Source: Clostridium sp. 1001271st1 H5
Lineage (GTDB): Bacteria; Bacillota; Clostridia; Lachnospirales; Lachnospiraceae
DNA: 59,522 bases
Assembly (NCBI RefSeq): GCF_005845215.1
Contig: NZ_SPHO01000029.1
Span: forward strand, 1 to 59,522
Direction of reading: 5' to 3'
Positions 8,289 through 16,591 of this stretch are shown here, in pieces. The position numbers and the translations under genes were made by a program. The notes beneath the pieces were generated by a model. The model had not been told where the DNA came from and did no database searches. It saw only the letters and a program-made list of their open reading frames with translations. How positions within the stretch are numbered: position 1 is the first letter of the stretch; each line of letters opens with the position of its first letter.

Positions 8289-9512
8289 ATGAATCAATCA
8301 TCAGGAAATAAGCCGGTTATCCATGTCAGGATGTTCGGCGGTTTCACCATTACAATGGATGAAAAGGCCATGAGCGACAGCGATAACCGGTCCAGGAAAG
8401 CCTGGAGCCTGCTGAGCTATCTGATTATTAAGCGCAGGGGGGATGTGAGCATCAATGAGCTGTTCCATGCCATCTGGCAGGACGGTGTTCAGGATAATCC
8501 CTACGGCGCCCTTAAAACCCTGGTTTTCCGGGTGAGGAAGATGCTGGAGGCAGCCGGCTTCCCGTCCCAGGATTTGATTCTGAGCCAGAAGGGGGCCTAT
8601 ATGTGGAACCCGGCCTGGGAAACGGAAGTGGACACAGACCGGTTTGAAATCCTGTGCCGCAGAATCCTGGACCCGGAAGGGGACGGGGAGAGGGATGGGG
8701 AGAACCGGTGGGACGCCTGCCTGGAGGCACTTGGGCTGTACAGGGGCATTTTCCTGCCAAAGTCAGCCGAAGAGAGCTGGGTAGGCCCCATGGCCGCCTA
8801 TTACCATACATTATATCAGAAGCTGGTCATTCATATGGCGGAAAAACTGATTCAGGATGAGGATTATGTCCAGGTGGAGGAAATCTGCCGGAAGGCCATT
8901 GACATTGACCGGTTTGTGGAGGATTTCCACTATTACTGGATATATGCTGCTTATGGCCAGGGTGAACAGGAGACTGCGCTGTCACGGTATAAGGCCACCA
9001 CGGATATGTTTTACCGGGAACGTCTGATGACGCCTTCAGAGCATTTTAAGGAGTTATACAAGGTTATCAGCAGCAGCGAGCAGGAGGTTGTGACTGACCT
9101 GGATGCGATTCAGGAGACCCTGGGCACTGGCGGCGCCGGAGAGGGACATGGTGCGTACCAGTGTGAATACGCTGTGTTCAAGCGCCTGGTTCAGCTGGAG
9201 CGCAGGGGTGTGGAGCGCAGCGGTGATTCCGTGTACCTGTGCCTTTTGACCGTGGGAGACAGGAGGGGACGCACCCTTAAGCCGGAAATCCAGGCAAGGG
9301 CCATGGAACGCCTGCGGGCGTCCATCCAGAAATCCCTTCGCTCCAGCGACGTATATGCGCGTTACAGTGTCAGCCAGTTTATCCTGCTTCTGTCCTCAGC
9401 TACCTTTGAGAACAGTGAGATGGTCATGAACCGGATTTTGTCCGCCTTCAATAAATCCTACGTGCGCAAGGACGTGGCGGTGAACTACAGCCTTGACGTG
9501 CTGAAACCCTGA
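8289..9512 (+). CDS. BTAD/SARP-type transcriptional regulator with degenerate GGDEF-like tail
   Basis: 407 residues. An OmpR-like winged helix (about 10-105; VRMFGGFTI, LLSYLIIKR, LKTLVFRVRKML) is followed by a bacterial transcriptional activation (BTAD) domain of helical repeats to about 265. The last 110 residues resemble a GGDEF fold: SSDVYARYSVSQFILLLSS sits where SDxxxRyGGDEFxxLL is expected, so GGDEF is replaced by SVSQF and cyclase activity is unlikely. The ATG at 8289 follows GAGGGAG; an upstream ATG at 8241 is possible. Target genes are unknown; valS lies 109 bases upstream and the EamA exporter downstream. Confidence 0.8.
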   Translation: MNQSSGNKPVIHVRMFGGFTITMDEKAMSDSDNRSRKAWSLLSYLIIKRRGDVSINELFHAIWQDGVQDNPYGALKTLVFRVRKMLEAAGFPSQDLILSQKGAYMWNPAWETEVDTDRFEILCRRILDPEGDGERDGENRWDACLEALGLYRGIFLPKSAEESWVGPMAAYYHTLYQKLVIHMAEKLIQDEDYVQVEEICRKAIDIDRFVEDFHYYWIYAAYGQGEQETALSRYKATTDMFYRERLMTPSEHFKELYKVISSSEQEVVTDLDAIQETLGTGGAGEGHGAYQCEYAVFKRLVQLERRGVERSGDSVYLCLLTVGDRRGRTLKPEIQARAMERLRASIQKSLRSSDVYARYSVSQFILLLSSATFENSEMVMNRILSAFNKSYVRKDVAVNYSLDVLKP

Positions 9513-9608
9513 ATATCCGGGGCTATTACCGGAATATATGAAATATCACGGCAGTAATACAGCTGTTCGGAACAGCTGCACATTCATTACATACAGCGAG
9601 GTCAGACT

Positions 9609-10526
9609 ATGAAGATAAAAAATGCGCTTTTGCTGCTGCTTACAGCCTCCATATGGGGCGTTGCCTTTGTGGCGCAGAGCGTTGGAATGGATTATGTGGG
9701 GCCATTTACATTTAACTGCGTCAGATGCCTTATGGGCGGTGTTGTCCTTCTTCCCTGCATATGGTTCTTTGACAGGAAGAATAAGAGGAAGGAACAGGTC
9801 CCGGCCATACCCGGGGCCAGGAAGACACTGATTACGGGAGGCATACTCTGCGGCGTGGCCCTTTGCCTGGCCAGCAACTTCCAGCAGTTTGGAATCCAGT
9901 ACACCACAGTGGGTAAGGCCGGATTTATAACCGCCTGCTACATTGTCATTGTCCCTGTACTGGGGCTTTTATTGGGTAAGAAATGCAGCCCCGTGGTTGC
10001 CGGGGCAGTGGTCCTGTCCCTGGCCGGCCTGTACATGCTGTGCATGAACGGGGGAGAATTGTCAGTGAACAAAGGGGACCTTCTCATGCTGGTATGCGCC
10101 TTTCTCTTTGCCCTGCATATTATGGTTATCGATTTCTTTTCCCCTGTTGTGGACGGGGTAAAGATGTCCTGCATCCAGTTTTTTGTCAGCGGCATTCTCT
10201 CAGGCGCAGCCATGCTGGTCTGTGAGACGCCTGACATGAGCCAGATTATAGCCGCATGGGCGCCCCTTCTCTACGCAGGCATCATGTCCTGCGGCGTGGC
10301 CTACACCCTGCAGATTGTGGGACAGAAGGGCATGAACCCCACGGTTGCTTCCCTGATTCTGAGTCTGGAATCCAGTATTTCTGTCCTGGCGGGATGGGTG
10401 ATTTTAGGGCAGAAGCTGTCTTCCAGGGAGATACTGGGATGCGCCCTTATGTTTGGCGCTATCATACTGGCCCAGATTCCGGTGGGACGCCGCAGGGAGG
10501 CATCCCTGAATACAGAGGGCAGCTGA
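9609..10526 (+). CDS. EamA/DMT-family transporter
   Basis: 305 residues with about ten predicted membrane helices in two EamA repeats. Seen features: the N-terminal LLLLTASIWGVAFVAQSVGMDYVGP, the loop ASNFQQFGIQYTTVGKAGFITACYIVIVP typical of RhaT/YdcZ-like DMT proteins, and in repeat two PTVASLILSLESSISVLAGW. Such proteins export or exchange metabolites and amino acids; the substrate cannot be read from sequence. A near-perfect hairpin follows the gene, so it probably ends the unit that begins with the upstream regulator. Confidence 0.88.
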   Translation: MKIKNALLLLLTASIWGVAFVAQSVGMDYVGPFTFNCVRCLMGGVVLLPCIWFFDRKNKRKEQVPAIPGARKTLITGGILCGVALCLASNFQQFGIQYTTVGKAGFITACYIVIVPVLGLLLGKKCSPVVAGAVVLSLAGLYMLCMNGGELSVNKGDLLMLVCAFLFALHIMVIDFFSPVVDGVKMSCIQFFVSGILSGAAMLVCETPDMSQIIAAWAPLLYAGIMSCGVAYTLQIVGQKGMNPTVASLILSLESSISVLAGWVILGQKLSSREILGCALMFGAIILAQIPVGRRREASLNTEGS

Positions 10527-10603
10527 CGGGAATTCTGTCGCATCCTGGCGAAGGGCGGCGAGAATATCCGGTTGCCAATTGAATCAAATTAGGTTAAGAT
10601 TAT

Positions 10604-10630
10604 AAAAGCCTGTCCGGCAGACAGGCTTTT
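10604..10630 (+). terminator. Intrinsic terminator after the EamA gene
   Basis: AAAAGCCTGT (10604-10613) and ACAGGCTTTT (10621-10630) form a perfect 10-bp stem around a 7-base loop. The short T tract forms part of the 3' arm, so it may work in both directions. Confidence 0.7.
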
Positions 10631-10651
10631 AAGAAAGAATGGACTTTAGTT

Positions 10652-12016
10652 ATGGGACAAGCAGAGGAGTATTTGGACCGCATTCCCATGTGGACCAGGA
10701 AAAAGAATTCATTGGAGGATGTCAGGCAGTTTTTGGATTACCTGGGAAACCCCGACCGGGACAGACCTGCGATTCATGTGGCTGGAACCAATGGCAAGGG
10801 GTCTGTGTGCGCATTCCTTACATCTATACTGAGGGAAGCCGGTTACAGCACCGGTACCTTTATCTCGCCTCATCTGGTGGAGGTGCGTGAACGTTTCCTG
10901 ATTAATGGAAGGATGGTGGACCAGGAAAGCTTTGAAGCGGCTTTTGAGACGGTCCTTGAGGCCAGCAAAAAGCTTGCAGGCCAGGGACTCTGCCATCCCA
11001 CTTTTTTTGAATTCCTGTTTTATATGGCCATGGTCCTGTTCCGGATGCACGATGTGGATGTGATGATTCTGGAAACAGGAATGGGCGGCAGGCTGGATAC
11101 CACCAATGTGCTGGAACACCCTGCGGCCTGTGTGATTACCTCCATCAGCATGGACCATACCAAGTATCTGGGGGACACCCTGGCCAAGATTGCAGGGGAA
11201 AAGGCCGGCATTATCAAAACCGGGGTCCCTCTTATATTTGATAACGGACAGCCGGAGGTATCCACCATACTGGAGGGCTTTGCCTTCCGCAAGGGTGCAG
11301 CCCGATATCCGGTGGGCCGGGAGGATTTCCATGTGGAGGAGATAGGCGAAAAGGGCTTGTCCATCAGTGCAAGAATGAAGGACGGCAGATGCCTGGAACT
11401 GGAGATTCCCTTTGAAGCGTTTTATCAGGCGGAAAATGCTATGCTGGCCGTCCGCACCCTGGATGTACTGCGCCATCCCGGAGAATGTCCCAGGACAGGC
11501 TGCAGGATGCCGGGCCATGGTCCCTGCATCTGCCCGGACGGTATGGAATGGGGAATAACGGACCGGCATATTGCTGCTGGTCTGAAGAATACGTTCTGGC
11601 CCGGACGGATGGAACAGGTGCGGCCGGGAATCTATCTGGACGGCGCCCATAATCCTGGAGGGATTGAGGCCTTCATACAGACGGCCTGGGAGATATCAGA
11701 CAGACAGGGAAAGAAGCCGTGGCTGCTGTTTGCCGCTGTTTCGGACAAGGATTATGAGCGTATGGCGGAACAGCTGTGCAAAGAGATGATTTGGGAAGCA
11801 GTCGGCGTGGTCCACATGAACAGCGACAGAGGACTGGCTGCCAAAGAACTGGCCAGGGTATTCCGCACATATACGTCCAGGCCTGTGTACTCATACGGGG
11901 ACACCGGGAGCGCTGTTAAGGATATGACGGAGAAAAGCCGGGAAGGACTATTGTTCTGTGCCGGTTCCCTGTATCTCATCGGTGAGATTAAGGCAGTGCT
12001 GGAGCAGCAGTCCTGA
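10652..12016 (+). CDS. folC: Bifunctional folylpolyglutamate/dihydrofolate synthase
   Basis: 454 residues, Mur-ligase fold. The P-loop HVAGTNGKGSV is near residues 42-52, followed by TFISPHL, the folate-loop region FEFLFYMAMVLF, ETGMGGRLDTTN and ITSISMDHTKYLGDT. The C-terminal half has FWPGRMEQVRPGIYLDGAHNPGG. The enzyme adds glutamate to dihydropteroate and folates in the cytoplasm. A Cys-rich insertion (CPRTGCRMPGHGPCICPDG, about residues 281-299) is not a usual part of FolC and may be an exposed loop or metal site. The start is the first ATG in frame; its ribosome site is weak. Confidence 0.93.
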   Translation: MGQAEEYLDRIPMWTRKKNSLEDVRQFLDYLGNPDRDRPAIHVAGTNGKGSVCAFLTSILREAGYSTGTFISPHLVEVRERFLINGRMVDQESFEAAFETVLEASKKLAGQGLCHPTFFEFLFYMAMVLFRMHDVDVMILETGMGGRLDTTNVLEHPAACVITSISMDHTKYLGDTLAKIAGEKAGIIKTGVPLIFDNGQPEVSTILEGFAFRKGAARYPVGREDFHVEEIGEKGLSISARMKDGRCLELEIPFEAFYQAENAMLAVRTLDVLRHPGECPRTGCRMPGHGPCICPDGMEWGITDRHIAAGLKNTFWPGRMEQVRPGIYLDGAHNPGGIEAFIQTAWEISDRQGKKPWLLFAAVSDKDYERMAEQLCKEMIWEAVGVVHMNSDRGLAAKELARVFRTYTSRPVYSYGDTGSAVKDMTEKSREGLLFCAGSLYLIGEIKAVLEQQS

Positions 12017-12035
12017 CAAGATAGGAGTGAAATAC

Positions 12036-12182
12036 ATGATTGATTTTGAAGAGGAGATTGAGCGTTTTAAACCAAGCCTGGATGTGGAAGAGGTGGAGGA
12101 CGCCATTGTTAAAAGCGATTTGACAGATATGACGGACATCATGATGGAACTGATAAAAGAAAGAGGCGAGCGGGACCTGTGA
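12036..12182 (+). CDS. Small acidic protein of unknown function
   Basis: 48 residues beginning MIDFEEEIERFKPSLDVEEV, very rich in Glu and Asp and probably helical. The ATG is 7 bases after AGGAGTG. Its TGA overlaps the GTG start of the TPR gene (GTGA), so the two genes are translationally coupled. I do not recognise a family. Coupling to a membrane-anchored TPR protein suggests it acts with that protein, for example as a binding partner of the TPR grooves; this is inference. Confidence 0.7.
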   Translation: MIDFEEEIERFKPSLDVEEVEDAIVKSDLTDMTDIMMELIKERGERDL

Positions 12183-13489
12183 ATACAGACTATGCAAGAA
12201 AGAACCAGCAGATAGCCAACAGCTTCTACAACCTGGGCCTGGAAAAGGCCAGGATACGGGATTTGTCCGGCGCGGCCCAGTGCCTGAAGAAAAGCCTGCA
12301 TTTTAATAAGTATCAGACAGATGCCAGGAATCTGCTGGGATTGATATACTATGAGAACGGGGAAGTGGCCGATGCACTGGTACAGTGGGTCATCAGCCTG
12401 AACCTGCAGCCGGAGGATAATCTGGCGGACCATTATCTGGATGAGATTCAGAGAAAGCCGGGGCAGCTGGAGATGGAGAGCCAGAATGTAAAGACATTCA
12501 ACCAGGCGCTCTGGCATGCACAAAACGGCAGCGATGATTTGGCCATACTCCAGCTGGCCAGGGTGGTGGAGTCCAATCCCCACTTTGTGAAGGCCCATCT
12601 CCTTCTGGCCCTGTTATACATGGCCAGGGAGGATTACAATAAGGCCGGCCGTTCCCTGTATAAAATTCTTCAGATTGACAAGAGCAACCAGAAGGCCCTG
12701 TACTACATGTCCATTGTAAAGCAGAACACAGGCAGGGCGGATGCAGAGAAGCGCAAGATGGTGAAAGCATTTTCCCATCGTAAGATGGAGGATGACGATG
12801 TCATCATCCCTAATACTTATAAGGAAACCACAGGCATTTCCACTGTGTTCCACATCATCATTGGACTGGTTCTCGGCATTATGGCTTTTTATTTCCTCAT
12901 TCTGCCTGCCAGAACAAGGGACCTTAACAGCATCCACGACAACAACCTGAAATCCTATATGCAGAAGCTCAACAATGCAAATCAGCAGTACGATATCCTG
13001 AAGGCGGATTACGATGAGCTGGATGCCCACACAAAGGAGATTCAGGCCCGTCTGGACGAGCTGACCACAGGCAACACCAGCGTCATAGCCCAGTACCAGG
13101 GATTGATTTGGATTCTCCAGGACTACAGGAGCGGTGATTTGGTGGCGGCGGCCAAGGCATATGCCGGAGCCAGCTTTGATTTGATTGAGGACGAAAATAT
13201 TCAGGCCATTGTGGAAAATATCCGTCAGGATATGACGGCAAATATTTACCAGAGCCTGGTGGACAGGGGACTTCAGCTGTGGAATGCAGGCAATAAGACA
13301 GAGGCCATGGACTATTTCCAGGCCAGCCTGACCATAAGGCCGGATAATCCGGAAGCCCTGTTCTATGTGGGGCGTCTGTACCAGGATGCCGGCGACACGG
13401 ATAATGCCAATTCCATGTTTGACAAAGTGGTCAATGAATTCCCGGATTCCGACTATGTGGACCGGGCAAGGAATGCCAGGGGTTATTAA
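12179..13489 (+). CDS. Membrane-anchored tetratricopeptide-repeat protein
   Basis: 436 residues from a GTG that overlaps the stop of the preceding small gene. The N-terminal 200 residues form cytoplasmic TPR helices (for example SGAAQCLKKSLHFNKYQTDA and KAHLLLALLYMAREDYNKAG). One transmembrane helix follows (HIIIGLVLGIMAFYFLILPA, about 223-242), then a predicted coiled coil (YMQKLNNANQQYDILKADYD) and more TPRs outside (MDYFQASLTIRPDNPEALFY). TPRs on both sides of the membrane suggest a scaffold for an envelope complex; no enzymatic motif is seen. A terminator follows. Confidence 0.8.
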   Translation: MNTDYARKNQQIANSFYNLGLEKARIRDLSGAAQCLKKSLHFNKYQTDARNLLGLIYYENGEVADALVQWVISLNLQPEDNLADHYLDEIQRKPGQLEMESQNVKTFNQALWHAQNGSDDLAILQLARVVESNPHFVKAHLLLALLYMAREDYNKAGRSLYKILQIDKSNQKALYYMSIVKQNTGRADAEKRKMVKAFSHRKMEDDDVIIPNTYKETTGISTVFHIIIGLVLGIMAFYFLILPARTRDLNSIHDNNLKSYMQKLNNANQQYDILKADYDELDAHTKEIQARLDELTTGNTSVIAQYQGLIWILQDYRSGDLVAAAKAYAGASFDLIEDENIQAIVENIRQDMTANIYQSLVDRGLQLWNAGNKTEAMDYFQASLTIRPDNPEALFYVGRLYQDAGDTDNANSMFDKVVNEFPDSDYVDRARNARGY

Positions 13490-13507
13490 TTTAAACGGTT
13501 TTTCAGG

Positions 13508-13557
13508 AAAGATACTACAGAAGATAAGATATAAGTCTTTTGTGGTATCTTTTTTTG
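13508..13557 (+). terminator. Intrinsic terminator after the TPR gene
   Basis: AAAGATACTACA (13508-13519) pairs with TGTGGTATCTTT (13541-13552) with one wobble, followed by a T run. It separates the folC-TPR unit from the spoIIA operon. Confidence 0.75.
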
Positions 13558-13591
13558 TATTTTATAAGCGCTGAGAAAGGAGTATGGAGGG

Positions 13592-13933
13592 ATGGAACAG
13601 ACAACGTTTACGTATGAGGCCAGGGAGCAGATGCTGGTGATTCACCTTCCGGGGGAGCTGGACCACCATAACTGCAGGAATTTGAAACGGGATACGGACC
13701 TGCTTCTGGCAGAGAACTACATCAACAGGATTGTATTTGATTTTACACACACATCATTTATGGATTCATCCGGCATCGGGGTGCTTTTAAACCGTTATAA
13801 GCAGATGGCAGCCAGCCGGGGAACCGTGGCCTATTACGGGGCAGGGCCTCAGGTCAGGCGGATACTGGAGATGGGCGGGGTAAGCCGCCTAATCAAGGGC
13901 TATGAAGACAGGGAATCAGCAATAAAGGGATGA
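13592..13933 (+). CDS. spoIIAA: Anti-sigma F factor antagonist SpoIIAA
   Basis: 113-residue STAS-domain protein. The key segment FDFTHTSFMDSSGIGVLLNRY holds the DSSGIG loop whose serine is phosphorylated by SpoIIAB. Unphosphorylated SpoIIAA binds SpoIIAB and frees sigma F in the forespore. First gene of a spoIIAA-spoIIAB-sigF operon, with its stop overlapping the spoIIAB start (ATGA). The ATG follows GGAG-rich sequence. Length is normal (about 117 in Bacillus). Confidence 0.95.
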   Translation: MEQTTFTYEAREQMLVIHLPGELDHHNCRNLKRDTDLLLAENYINRIVFDFTHTSFMDSSGIGVLLNRYKQMAASRGTVAYYGAGPQVRRILEMGGVSRLIKGYEDRESAIKG

Positions 13934-14388
13934 AAAAGATGGAGGATAAGAAAATGGAGACAAACAGAGAACATATGAGGCTGGAGATGGAGAGCCTTTC
14001 CCGGAATGAGGAATTTGCCAGGGTGGTGACAGCCGTGTTCATGAGCAGGCTGGACCCCACCCTGGAGGAGGTGGATGATGTGAAGACAGCTGTATCCGAG
14101 GCAGTGACCAATGCAGTCATACATGGCTACAAGGGCGGGCAGGGTACCATATATCTGGACCTGACTGCAGATATGGAGGAACACACCCTGACCGTGGCAG
14201 TGAAGGACTGCGGTGTGGGCATAGCGGATGTGAAACAGGCCATGGAGCCCATGTTTACCACGGACCCGGAGGGAGAGCGCTCCGGCATGGGATTTTCCTT
14301 TATGGAGGCGTTCATGGACCAGGTAGAGGTGGAGTCTGAACCAAATCATGGCACATTGGTGACAATGAAGAAATTCATCGGCAGGTGA
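13930..14388 (+). CDS. spoIIAB: Anti-sigma F factor SpoIIAB (serine kinase)
   Basis: 152-residue GHKL-type kinase. The N box is EAVTNAVIHGYKG, the G1 box KDCGVGIAD and the G2 region ERSGMGFSFM. It holds sigma F inactive and phosphorylates SpoIIAA. The first ATG overlaps the spoIIAA stop; ATGs at 13939 and 13954 are also possible and the extra N-terminal lysine-rich residues are not usual in the family. Its TGA overlaps the GTG start of sigF, so all three genes are coupled. Confidence 0.95.
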   Translation: MKKMEDKKMETNREHMRLEMESLSRNEEFARVVTAVFMSRLDPTLEEVDDVKTAVSEAVTNAVIHGYKGGQGTIYLDLTADMEEHTLTVAVKDCGVGIADVKQAMEPMFTTDPEGERSGMGFSFMEAFMDQVEVESEPNHGTLVTMKKFIGR

Positions 14389-15107
14389 CGGCGATGGATG
14401 AGACCATGAAATTAATCAATATGGCTCACGAAGGGGATAAAGCGGCAAGGGACCGGCTGGTCATGGACAATGTGGGGCTTATATGGAGCATTGTCAGGCG
14501 GTTCTCCGGCCGGGGGTATGAGATGGAGGACCTGTTCCAGATTGGAAGCATCGGACTGATTAAGGCCATCGACAAATTTGACACTGGATTTGATGTGAAA
14601 TTTTCCACCTATGCAGTGCCCATGATTACAGGGGAAATCAAGCGTTTCCTCAGGGACGACGGCATGATTAAGGTCAGCCGCTCCATCAAGGAACTGGGGG
14701 TTAAGGTCAGGGCTGCCAGGGAGGAAATGACGTACAGTCTGGGAAGAGAGCCCACCATTGAGGAAATTGCAGGCAGGCTGGGGACCAGCCGTGAGGAGGT
14801 GGCCGCATCCCTGGAGGCTGCTGCGGAGGTGGAGTCGCTGTACCGCCCTGCGGACAGCGGGGATGAGAATTCCACCTATCTCATGGACCGTCTGGCCCAG
14901 GACAACAATGACCATGAGGATTTGTTAAACCGAATGGTTTTAAAGGATTTGATGGAGGGACTTGAGGAAGAGCAGAGGGAAATTATACTGCGCAGATATT
15001 TTTACAATGAGACCCAGACCCAGATTGCGGGGGAGCTTGGCATTTCCCAGGTACAGGTGTCCCGGCTGGAAAAACGTATATTGAAAGAAATGAGGAAAAA
15101 ACTGTAA
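14385..15107 (+). CDS. sigF: Sporulation sigma factor F
   Basis: 240-residue sigma-70 family protein. Region 2 includes RRFSGRGYEMEDLFQIGSIGLIKAIDKFD and FSTYAVPMITGEIKRFLRDDG; region 3 GREPTIEEIAGRLGTS; region 4 EREIILRRYF-like segment and the helix-turn-helix ETQTQIAGELGISQVQVSRLEKRI. It is the first forespore-specific sigma factor. The GTG at 14385 gives GTGA coupling to spoIIAB; an ATG at 14394 is the alternative start. It sits in the classic spoIIA operon and is followed by spoVA genes, as in Bacillus. Confidence 0.96.
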   Translation: MTAMDETMKLINMAHEGDKAARDRLVMDNVGLIWSIVRRFSGRGYEMEDLFQIGSIGLIKAIDKFDTGFDVKFSTYAVPMITGEIKRFLRDDGMIKVSRSIKELGVKVRAAREEMTYSLGREPTIEEIAGRLGTSREEVAASLEAAAEVESLYRPADSGDENSTYLMDRLAQDNNDHEDLLNRMVLKDLMEGLEEEQREIILRRYFYNETQTQIAGELGISQVQVSRLEKRILKEMRKKL

Positions 15108-15194
15108 ACAAAAGCCGCAAGGTATAAAAAGTTCCATGGAAGTTATACTAGATACCAGAAACCAATTAACATTTTTGAAAAGGATGTGATTCTT

Positions 15195-15440
15195 ATGGGT
15201 TTTGGTAAACGAGTATGTGAACTGCTTGCAGTCATAGCCTCCCTTCTCCTGATAGGGGTCCTGATATGGTATCTGTCCTCAGGTTTCGGAGACAGGGGAT
15301 ATGAAAAGGAAGGGACGCTGGTGTGGGAGGAGATGGATGAGCCTTCCATGGAAGAGGAAGTTTGTCCGGCCTTTGTGACTGACCCTGTGTCCATGATGTA
15401 CGGACAGCAGGAAATCCAAAGGAGCGGAAAAGGTCTATGA
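15195..15440 (+). CDS. Small single-pass membrane protein between sigF and spoVAA
   Basis: 81 residues with one N-terminal transmembrane helix (ELLAVIASLLLIGVLIWYL) and an acidic tail. The ATG lies 11 bases after AAAGG; a GTG at 15186 in the same frame is an alternative. The stop overlaps the spoVAA ATG (ATGA), so it is part of the sporulation operon. I do not recognise a family. Position suggests a role in or around the SpoVA channel; this is inference. Confidence 0.65.
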   Translation: MGFGKRVCELLAVIASLLLIGVLIWYLSSGFGDRGYEKEGTLVWEEMDEPSMEEEVCPAFVTDPVSMMYGQQEIQRSGKGL

Positions 15441-16063
15441 ACCATACAGTCTATTTAAAACTAAGTCAAATCACGGAGCTGACCCACAAGGACGTTGTCC
15501 TGAAGGACGTTGCCCAGGTTTACTGCGACGACCAGAATGTGATGAACAAATGCAATGCCATGAAGGTCATGACCGTGAAGGTGGATGCCAAGCGCCGCTA
15601 TATAGTAAGCGCCCTGGACGTAATCAACAAGCTGAAACAGCTGGACTCCACCATTGATGTAAACAACGTGGGGGAGGCGGATTTCATCATTGCCTACAAG
15701 CCGCCTTCCCCGCCTGCTTACGTCTGGCAGTGGACCAAGACCGTATTTGTCTGCCTGGTGTGTTTTTTCGGCGCCGCATTTGCCATCATGACCTTTAACA
15801 ATGATGTCAGTGTTACCGATGTGTTCAGCGAGGTGTACAGGCTGGTTATGGGTTATGAATCCGGCGGTTTCACCGTGCTTGAGGTAAGCTATTCCGTGGG
15901 TCTGGCTGTGGGCATCATCGGTTTTTTCAATCACTTTGCAGCCATAAAACTGAATACGGACCCCACGCCGTTAGAGGTGGAAATGCGCCTTTATGAGGAC
16001 AATATCAGTAAGACCCTGATTGCCAATGACGGCAGAAAGGAGTCAAAAATTGATATTACTTAA
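15437..16063 (+). CDS. spoVAA: Stage V sporulation protein AA
   Basis: 208 residues. A soluble N-terminal domain (about 1-95, ending IAYKPPSPPAYVWQWTK) is followed by two hydrophobic segments (VFVCLVCFFGAAFAIMTFNND and VSYSVGLAVGIIGFFNHF). This layout and the tail TDPTPLEVEMRLYEDNISKTLI fit SpoVAA. SpoVA proteins move dipicolinic acid into the forespore and release it at germination. It overlaps the start of spoVAB. Confidence 0.9.
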   Translation: MNHTVYLKLSQITELTHKDVVLKDVAQVYCDDQNVMNKCNAMKVMTVKVDAKRRYIVSALDVINKLKQLDSTIDVNNVGEADFIIAYKPPSPPAYVWQWTKTVFVCLVCFFGAAFAIMTFNNDVSVTDVFSEVYRLVMGYESGGFTVLEVSYSVGLAVGIIGFFNHFAAIKLNTDPTPLEVEMRLYEDNISKTLIANDGRKESKIDIT

Positions 16064-16493
16064 AAAATGTCTGCTGGCGTTCTTCGGTCTGTGCGCCGGC
16101 GGCATCATTGCAGCCGGCGTATATGCGTTCCTGGCCATCATAGGCGTGTTTGTGCGCCTCATGGGAAAGACAGGCACCAGGAAGCATATTTTTCTGTATG
16201 AGACAGTTATTATTCTGGGCGGTGTCCTGGGAAATATACTGGATATTTATGAGTTTCCCATTTATATGGGGCCTTATCTGGGCACCCTTTTCATATGTGT
16301 ATTCGGACTGTCCGTAGGGATTTTCGTGGGCTGTCTGGTCATGTCCCTGGCGGAAACCCTGAAAGCCCTTCCGGTTATCAGCAGGAGGATTCATCTGGCT
16401 GTGGGACTGCAGTATATTATATTTGCCCTGGCAGCAGGGAAGATGGCAGGAGCCCTGGTCTATTTCTGGAACCGTATGGCTTCCCTTGGATGA
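16050..16493 (+). CDS. spoVAB: Stage V sporulation protein AB
   Basis: About 147 residues with four hydrophobic segments, including LLAFFGLCAGGIIAAGVYAF and IFLYETVIILGGVLGNILDIY, as in SpoVAB (about 141 in Bacillus). I prefer a TTG start at 16050 because AAAGGAG ends 7 bases before it; an ATG at 16026 or TTG at 16020 in frame have no such site. It overlaps spoVAA by 14 bases. The 98-base gap to spoVAC holds a GAGGCCAAAGAGG direct repeat. Confidence 0.85.
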   Translation: MILLKKCLLAFFGLCAGGIIAAGVYAFLAIIGVFVRLMGKTGTRKHIFLYETVIILGGVLGNILDIYEFPIYMGPYLGTLFICVFGLSVGIFVGCLVMSLAETLKALPVISRRIHLAVGLQYIIFALAAGKMAGALVYFWNRMASLG

Positions 16494-16591
16494 CGAGGCC
16501 AAAGAGGGCGAGGCCAAAGAGGATGAACCTAAGAGGATGAGCCAAAAAGGTTTAGGGCTGTCCGCAGCCGGATTTTGAGAGGAGTAAACAA

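Noticed and set aside
16494..16591. Repeated GAGGCCAAAGAGG between spoVAB and spoVAC
   Set aside because: Two imperfect copies only; likely relict of slippage rather than a regulatory element.
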